From: Boswellia sacra
Lineage: Eukaryota > Streptophyta > Magnoliopsida > Sapindales > Burseraceae
DNA length: 64,000 bases
NCBI GenBank assembly: GCA_013180625.2
Contig: SNVD02004916.1
Location: 148,523-212,522, forward strand
Direction: 5' to 3'
Within the stretch, counting starts at the first letter, position 1, and the number at the start of each line of letters is the position of its first letter. The position numbers and the translations under genes are program-made. Shown here piece by piece: positions 57,139 through 64,000 of this stretch. Under the pieces are notes generated by a model. It saw only the letters and a list, made by a program, of their open reading frames with translations, was not told the origin of the DNA and ran no database searches.

Positions 57139-57387
57139 ATCTCCCCCTTTTTGATGATGACAAACCATTGATTGCTTTAAAATATAATCTAAAATCAAGA
57201 ATGAAAATAAAATCAAGAATAAGCAAAAAGATGGCACTTGTTATGAATGTAAGCAATCCAATCAATCCAATCATTTCTCCCCCTTTTGTTATCATCAAAA
57301 AGATGTAATCAAATTAACTACTCCCCCTAAATATATTCTCCCCCTTAACATATGCTACAATTCAAAGATTATCATATTAAAGCAAAA

Positions 57388-58065
57388 TTAAGACATATCC
57401 AACATGCCTAATTCTCTTCTAATTATGCAAAATCTATCTTGACTAAGGGGTTTAGTAAATATATCAGCTAATTGTTTATCGGTGGGGACAAATTCTAAAG
57501 AAATATTACCTTTTTGTACATGATCTCTAATAAAATGATGTCTAATCTCTATATGCTTAGTGCTAGAGTGTTGTATGGGATTTTTTGAAATGTTTATGGC
57601 ACTTGTATTGTCACATTTGATGGGAATATGATTAAATACCACACCATAATCTTTTAAAATTTGTTTCATCCAAAGAGCTTATGCACAACAACTTCCAACT
57701 GCAATATACTCGGCCTCCGCGGTTGATAATGCAACAGAATTTTGTTTTCTACTAAACCATGATACTAATGCATGTCCTATAAAATGGCAAGAGCCACTAG
57801 TGCTCTTTCTATCAAGAAGACTTCCAGCAAAGTCCACATCGGAATAACTAATTAGATCAAAATTATCACACTTAGGATACCAAAGACCTAGATTTATGGT
57901 TCCAAGAAGATATCTAAATATCCTTTTGACAGCCTTAAGGTGAGATTCCTTTGGACAAGATTTAAATCTAGCACACATACACACACTAAACATAATATCA
58001 GGTCTACTAGCAGTTAAATACAAAAGAGAGCCAATCATACCTCGATATTTTGTTACCTCAACATC
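57388..58065 (-). pseudogene. RNase H region of copia 2
   Basis: 58038-57679 gives the end of RT/connection (GMIGSLLYLTASRPDI) and the RNase H start (DRKSTSGSCHFIG, LSTAEAEYIA). A TAA in the SCCA-x-ALWMKQ position (near 57677) interrupts it. 57669-57388 continues to the C-terminus (STKHIEIRHHFIRDHV, LADIFTKPL, GMLDMS). A further stop (TGA in KDEK-x-KDVEV, 58066-58068) separates it from RT. Confidence 0.92.
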
Positions 58066-59211
58066 TTTTCATTTCTCATCTTTGTCAAGCTTGGTTAATG
58101 TACCCATAGGTGTTTTATATGTCCTTGAATTATCCATGCCAAACTTCTTGAGAAGATCTCTTGTGTATTTAGCTTGATTAATGAAGATCCCATCTATTGA
58201 TTGCTTGATTTGAAGTCCAAGGAAGAAATTTAATTCTCCCATTAAGCTCATTTCAAATTCTTGTTGCATGCACTTGGAAAATTCCTCACACATAGAGACA
58301 TTAGTAGCACCAAATATAATATCATCAACATAGATTTGAACAATTAATAAATCATCATTTTTTGTTTTAACAAAAAGAGTAGTATCAACTTTTTTCATTT
58401 CGAAACCATTATCAATGAGAAATTTGCTCAATCTATCATACCATGCTCTTGGTGCTTGTTTCAAGCCATAAAGTGCCTTTTTGAGTTTGAAAACATGGTT
58501 TGGAAAATCATGATTTTGAAAACCAAGAGGTTGCTCTACATATACTTCCTCCATAATGTAACCATTTAAAAATGCACTTTTGACATCCATTTGATATAAT
58601 GTAAAATTTTTATAACATGCAAATGCACACAACATTCTAATTGATTCTAATCTAGCAACCGGTGCAAAGGTTTCCTCATAATCAATACCTTCTTCTTGAT
58701 TGTATCCTTGAGCAACAAGTCTAGCTTTGTTTCTAATAATGGTGCCTTTTTCATCTACTTTATTTCTAAAAATCCATTTAGTGCCTATAATAGAATGATT
58801 TTTGGGTCTAGGGACTAATTCCCAAACTTGATTTCTTTCAAATTGGTTTAATTCTTCTTGCATAGCCAAAATCCAACTTTCGTCATTTTCGGCTTCTTTA
58901 AAAGTTTTTGGTTCAAATTGAGAGACAAATGCAAAATGATTACAAAAGTTCCTAAAAGAAGATCTAGTTCTCATACCTTGTGATGGTTCACCAATAATAA
59001 GATCTTTAGGGTGAGCTTTTGCATACCTCCATTCCTTTGGTAATTCTTGGGAAGAATCATTTACTTCCTCAAGATTTTCTTGTTGAAGTTGTAATTCATC
59101 TTCGCTCTTTTCATCAAGCCTTGATTCCTTGATTTGCATTTCTACTTCAACAATATCATCATCTAAATTCTTTGAAGAAATCACATTAGTTTCATCAAAT
59201 TCAACATGCAT
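58066..59211 (-). pseudogene. reverse transcriptase domain of copia 2
   Basis: Copies the element RNA into DNA. Visible motifs are [56 protein letters not shown] and the catalytic [10 protein letters not shown]. The linker before it ([19 protein letters not shown]) follows the integrase. The RT segment itself is open for 380 codons, but stops on both sides isolate it from integrase and RNase H. Confidence 0.95.
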
Positions 59212-59299
59212 GGATTCTTCAATAGTAAGAGTCTTTTTGTTAAAAACTCTATATGCTTTACTATGGTTGGAGTAGCCAACAAAAATTCCAACATCGGCT

Positions 59300-60440
59300 T
59301 TTGCATAAAATTTTCCAAGGTTATCCTTGATGTTTAAAATAAAACATTTACATCCAAAACTTTAAAAAATCCAATGTTGGGTTTTCTTCCTTTCCAAAGT
59401 TCATAAGGAGTTTTCTTTATTAAAGCTCTAATATGGACTCTATTGATTACAAAGCATGCGGTATTAACAGCTTCGGCCCAAAAATATTTTGGTAAATTAT
59501 TTTCAAGTAACATGGTCCTAGCCATTTCTTGGATAGTCCTATTTTTTCTCTCAACAACACCATTTTGTTATGGAGTTCTAGGTGCGGAAAAATTATGTTC
59601 AAAACCATTTTCATCACAAAGATTTTCAAATGCAACATTGTCTACTTCACCACCATGATCACTTCTAATGGACACAATAGAATACCCTTTTTGATTTTGA
59701 ACTTTTTTTGCAAATTTTGAAAAAGCTTGTATGGCCTCATTTTTAGTTTTCAAGAATAATACCCAAGTGAATCTTGAATAATCATCCACAATAACAAAAA
59801 CATAATACTTTCCACCAAGGCTTTGAGTTCTTATGGTCCAAATAAATCTAAATGAAGTAATTGTAGAGGTTTATTTGTTGAAATAAATTTCTTTTGTTTA
59901 AAGAAGTTCTCACTTGTTTTCCAAATTGACAAGCATCACAAATCTTATCCTTTTCAAATTTTATTTTTGGAAGACCATCAACTAAATCATTTTTAGAATT
60001 TTTTGAAATTGTGTTCATGCTAGCATGACCTAACCTTCTATGCCATAACCAAGCATCATGATTAACAATGAAACAATTTTCTACATATCATTAACATCAA
60101 TATCAATTGTATAAATATTACCACATCTATTACCAATAAATAATGTCTTATTGTTACTAACATCCTTATCACATATCCTATTAGGCTCAAAAGCAACAAA
60201 ATATCCCTTATCATATATTGACTAATGCTAATCAATCATATTCACCATTAACAATCAAAACATTTTCAATAATAGGTGAAGTAGGGTTACCAATTTCATC
60301 ATGTCCGATTACCCTTCCTTTGGCATTATCACCGAAGGTCACATATCCTCCTTTCTTCATGATTAATCTTGAGAACTCGGAGGCATCTCCAGTCATATGC
60401 CTTGAGCATCCACTATCTAAGTACCACTTGTGTTTGCCAC
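59300..60440 (-). pseudogene. protease and integrase region of copia 2
   Basis: The protease motif DSGCSRHMTGD lies near 60424-60386, then VTFGDNAKGRVIG. The GAG-pre-integrase zinc region (CDACQFGKQ near 59935) follows. The integrase core appears as MDDYSRFTWVLFLK, RSDHGGE and, after a stop and frame change near 59570, PKYFWAEAVNTACFVINR. The reading is split over several frames with stops near 60220, 59790 and 59568, so no integrase can be made. Confidence 0.9.
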
Positions 60441-60529
60441 TCCTTTGTTTCTACAATCAATATTCAAAGAGAGACTTTTTGGTACCCAAATGTTTTTGGG
60501 TCCTTGGGGATTAGTTATGGTACTTTTTG

Positions 60530-61823
60530 GAACCCATATTTGTTTCAAATTAGGATTTCTCTTAATATAGCAAGAATGCACTTTGTGTCATTTTCTTCCA
60601 CAATAAGTACATGAATGATTAGGATTGTTCCTAGAAAATGCATGAGCAAAATAATTTTTAAAATACTTTTGATTTTTATGAGTTTTATATCCTAAGTCTC
60701 TTTTATCAAAAACACACCTTTGGTTTTGTAACATAGAATTCAAATTTTTTGTGCTTTTTGTAAAACTATCAACAATATTTCTTAAATCATTATTTCCCTT
60801 TTTCAAAATAGCATTTTCTTTTTCCAATTTATCAAAATCTTTTTGTTTTAAAGTGTCATTTTCAGTTTTTAATAAATGTATTTGATTTTCCAAACTTTCA
60901 AAATCTTTTTGCTTTAAAATTTTATTTTCATTTTCTAAAGCTTCATTTATTTTCACCAACTCTTCTAATTGAGATAACATGATTTTTGACTTCTTTTTGA
61001 AAGCATTGATGTTTGAGTTTTTCTTATCAATTTGCACATGTAAATTTTGGAATGCTTCAAGTAATTCATCATATGAAAGCTTAGGATCATGGTTTAGAAT
61101 ACTTATCTCATTTTCTCTTAAAGCCATGAAGCACATGTTTGCCACTTTGCAATCTTCTTCTTCATTCTCTTTTAAGGTGATTTCATGAGTCATGAGAGAA
61201 CCCATAAGTTCTTCTAATGGTAGTTTGGTTAGGTCCTTTGCTTCTTGAATTGCCGTCACCTTTGGCTCCCAAGATTTTGGTAGACACCTAAAAATCTTTC
61301 TCACCATTTCAACATTAGAATAAGATTTACCAAGAGATTTCAAACTATTAATAATATCCGTAAATCTAGTAAACATTTCAGAATTTGATTCATTCGATTT
61401 CATCTTAAAAAGCTCATAACTATGAACTAGCATACTAATTTTAGATTCTTTAACTTGACTAGTTCCTTCATGAGTTACTTCAAGGGTGTGCCATATTTCT
61501 TGTGCCGTAGAACAAGTAGATATTCTATTAAACTCATTTCTATCTAGAGCACAATATAACACATTCATAGCTTTAGCATTCAAACTCAATTTCTTTTTAT
61601 CATCTTCACCAAACTCTTTAGGTTCTTTAAGCATGCATTCCCCATTTTCAATTTTGGTAGGAACAAAAGGTCCTTCCCAAACAATAGACCACAAATCATA
61701 ATCAAAAGATTTCAAGAAAATACTCATTCTAGTTTTCCAATAAAAGTAATCACTTCCATTAAAAAATGGAGGTCTAGAGATAGAAAGCCCCTCAACATAT
61801 GAAGATGAATTAAAAGTTGCCAT
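60530..61823 (-). pseudogene. gag: gag of copia 2 with a stop in the zinc knuckle
   Basis: Starts like copia 1 Gag (GLSISRPPFFNGSDYFYW) and keeps the same domains and coiled coil. The knuckle reads CTYCGRK then TGA (just below 60588) where copia 1 has Gly. The rest of the knuckle (HKVHSC) and the tail continue in frame behind the stop. A product would lack nucleic-acid binding through the knuckle. Confidence 0.93.
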
Positions 61824-61864
61824 AGCTCAAAAATCGATTAAGATTTAAAAAATTTAGCAACCTT

Positions 61865-61876
61865 ACTCTGATACCA
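61865..61876 (-). other. copia 2 primer binding site
   Basis: TGGTATCAGAGT on the minus strand, one base from the initiator tRNA-Met complement, two bases after the 5' LTR end. Confidence 0.9.
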
Positions 61877-61878
61877 CT

Positions 61879-63699
61879 TGTTGACCCAGGTATGGCAACC
61901 CAAGAGGGGGGGTGAATTGGGATTTTATTTATAAATACGGATTTAGAAAACTTTTCTTGAAAGATCAAAATTATTTAAATCTTTTTTTTTAAGAACAAAG
62001 GTGAAGAAGATGAAAATAGAATGCAATCAAGAGAATGGAAATAAAGAACAATCACAAGTGCAAGTAAATGTAAAGAGGATAGGGATAGAGAGAGTGCAAA
62101 CTCGATGTACGTGGTTCGGCAAACCTTGCCTACGTCCACGGGCTCCTAGCTCCACAAGCTAGGCTTTCCACTAAGTTGTAGAACTCTTTACAACTTGCTT
62201 GATGAACAACCTCACCAAGACTTTTTCCTTCAACCCTTGATAACACCACACCAAGAGTTCTTCTTGATGAACAACCTCACCAAGGCAACTTCCTTCAACT
62301 CTAGATAACACCACACCAAGAGTTCTTCTTGATGAACAACCTCACCAAGGCAACTTCCTTCAACTCTTGATAACACCACACCAAGAGTTCTTCTTGATGA
62401 ACAACCTCACCAAGGCAACTTCCTTCAACTTTTGATAACACCACACCAAGAGTTCTTCTTAATGAACAACCTCACCAAGGAAAGAGTTCTCTCAAGGATA
62501 ACTTTTATCCTTTGTAAGAAGATCTCTCTCTCACCACAATACAAGAACAAAGAAAATTTTTTACAACAAAAGTACAACTCTGTTCAAAGAGTAGATACAA
62601 AATATAAAAGCTCTCTAGACTTGATATTTCTCTTGTTTTTTGCTTAATAGATGCTTGTTGAATGAATGGGAGAAGGGCTCCTTTTATAGGCAAATGAGAT
62701 GAATTTGATCAAGTGAAGACACCAACTCCAAAGTTTCTGCCCACCATAAAAACCGTAATCTTGTCTGCCATTTTTGTCAATATTTTGTTTGAAATTTGAA
62801 AATCTGCAAAACATAAAAGATCTGCACATTTGAATAAGCTTTCCAACGCATCAAGAATCAAGTCATTTGGATATCTGTATCTCAAGATATGGCCAAAAAA
62901 CCATTCGGTGCTCATGTGACTTGATTTTTCTTCCTTGTGTCAGTCCACCGAATTGAATGATAATTCTGTTAGCCTTCCGTTTGAAATTTGAATTTCTTCA
63001 AAACATAAAAGATCTGCATATTTGAATAATCTTTCCAAAACATTAAGAATCAAAGCATTTTGATATCTCTATCTTAAGATATGGCCAAAACACCATTCGG
63101 TGCTCATGTGAGTTGATTTTTCTTCTTTGTGTCAGTCCACCGAATTTCATATCAATTATGTCGACCTTCTGTTTAAAATTTGAATTTTTTCAAAACATAT
63201 GAAATGTTCTTCATTAAGTCATCTTTCCAATGCTGGAAGAATCAAGTCATTTTGATTTTTCTAGCTCAAGATATGTCCAAAGGAGTATTCGGTGCTCATG
63301 TCAGCTGCTTCCATTTGTCTTTCAACTTGCATGATGATTTGGACAATCTTGCACTTAAAATTTGAATTTCTTTAAAACATATGAAATGTTATAAATTGAG
63401 CAACCTTTCCAAATGCTCAAGAATCACATCATTTGGATATTTGTAGATAAATATATGACCAATTGATTGAACATTGCTCATGTGTCACATTCCTTGAGTC
63501 AATCCTTGTTCTTAAACTTTGGTGCCTTTAACATGTAGTCTTCTCCTTAGGTTCAACACTTCATTTTAATAAGCCTCTTCTTGATTTTAAAATTATTTCA
63601 ATGATCTTACTCTTGCACATAAATAAAAATGTTAGTAAAACTCAATTAATCAATGTGTATTGTTATCATCAAAATTATCATGTAGCCTTAGGGCTAACA
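61879..63699 (-). repeat. copia 2, 5' LTR (1821 bp)
   Basis: Minus strand starts TGTTAGCCCTAAGG at 63699 and ends TGGGTCAACA at 61879. It has four degenerate ~190-bp repeats, a TATA box CCTATAAAAG (62690-62681) and a ~65-bp array at about 62200-62495. Confidence 0.95.
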
Positions 63700-64000
63700 A
63701 ATGTATCTATAAATAGAGGTGCCTTCTGACCCATTAGGGTGTCTTAGCCTTGGCTGGGATATTGTTATTGTGTTTTTTTCTCTTGTGTTTTAATGTTATT
63801 AATGAATTTTCTTTTTCTTACAATTTGTTTTCTTTCTTTTATAATGTCCTTCTAATTTCTCTCTTGCTAAGGTGAAAGGGTGAAACCCTTGATATGAGCA
63901 TAAGGATTCTCTAACCCTTTGATATGTGCTTAACTATCATAATCTTGTGTTGTTTATTTTATATGATTTATATTTATTTTCTTAATCAATCTTGGCACCA
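63700..64000 (+). other. flank of copia 2, LTR- or promoter-like
   Basis: TATCTATAAATAGAGG (a good TATA box) lies at the very start, followed by T-rich leader-like sequence, a TTATTAATGAATTTT stretch and a duplicated CCCTTGATATGAGC / CCTTTGATATGTGC unit. It may be an older LTR into which copia 2 jumped. No coding sequence before the window end. Confidence 0.35.

Larger units (their letters stand above)
55359..63699 (-). mobile_element. Ty1/copia LTR retrotransposon (Sirevirus-like), nearly full length, 3' LTR end lost
   Basis: Order on the minus strand: 5' LTR (63699-61879), primer site, gag, protease, integrase, RT, RNase H, polypurine tracts, 3' LTR (57138-55359). Protease-integrase-RT-RNase H is the Ty1/copia order. 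Several purine tracts lie between 57290 and 57139 (GGGGGAGA type), as in Sireviruses. It is the same family as the deleted copy at 29.4-36.1 kb and shows what that copy lost. Nonsense codons in gag, pol and RNase H make it inactive. The last ~32 bp of the 3' LTR are missing, so no target duplication can be scored. Confidence 0.95.

Noticed and set aside
1..64000. tRNA, rRNA or small structured RNA genes
   Set aside because: I saw no cloverleaf with a GGTTCAA-type arm and no rRNA signature. The tRNA-like 12-mers are retroelement primer sites.

Overview
This is plant nuclear DNA, very probably from a woody eudicot. The evidence is the set of families present: extracytoplasmic LRR receptors, LRR receptor kinases, an ankyrin-PGG protein, cell-wall invertase, a LOG-type hydrolase, Ty1/copia elements with an initiator-tRNA-Met primer site, MULEs with a DUF1985-Ulp1 companion gene, and many hAT elements. 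Citrus or a relative is a guess only. The DNA is AT-rich and I see no host gene that looks intact. I found no bacterial operon, tRNA, rRNA or CRISPR array.

Layout. 1-6.2 kb: multi-exon LRR receptor-like protein pseudogene (+). 6.9-9.25 kb: tandem duplication carrying broken LRR-RLK kinase remnants (-), one copy with a 191-bp MITE. 9.48-10.57 kb: hAT element. 12.07-12.27 kb: orphan first exon of an invertase (+), followed by a lone CACTA terminus. 14.7-15.6 kb: 5' part of an LRR-RLK (-), also broken. 19.0-39.0 kb: one ~20-kb Mutator-like element with ~1.3-kb terminal inverted repeats. 40-48.7 kb: two copies of a 175-bp MITE, an LRR scrap and an ankyrin-PGG pseudogene hit by a TRIM retroelement. 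49.1-51.1 kb: hAT element with an AT-rich triplication. 52.2-53.2 kb: small non-autonomous relative of the 20-kb MULE. 53.3-54.6 kb: an unrecognised broken ORF and a LOG pseudogene. 55.4-63.7 kb: a nearly complete Ty1/copia (Sirevirus-like) element (-).

The centrepiece is the MULE at 19.0-39.0 kb. It carries two minus-strand genes: a MuDR-type transposase with SWIM and CCHC fingers, and a DUF1985-Ulp1 cysteine protease, the pairing known from Kaonashi-like MULEs. The transposase gene is split by a 6.7-kb internally deleted copia element (TSD CATGT). One LTR of that copia is itself hit by a 608-bp hAT MITE (TSD ATCATAGT). The Ulp1 gene is split by a 3.0-kb hAT (TSD GTTAACCT) that has captured two exons and the intact intron between them of a FATTY ACID EXPORT (TMEM14-type) gene. 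The MULE TIRs are packed with degenerate TCGAGTGT-type repeats and run into the first codons of the transposase, so both ends carry a copy of the gene start.

All large protein-coding stretches, host and transposon alike, contain nonsense codons, frameshifts or insertions. The window is best read as a receptor-gene graveyard enlarged by nested transposition, in which TSDs and insert-in-insert relations allow a relative dating.
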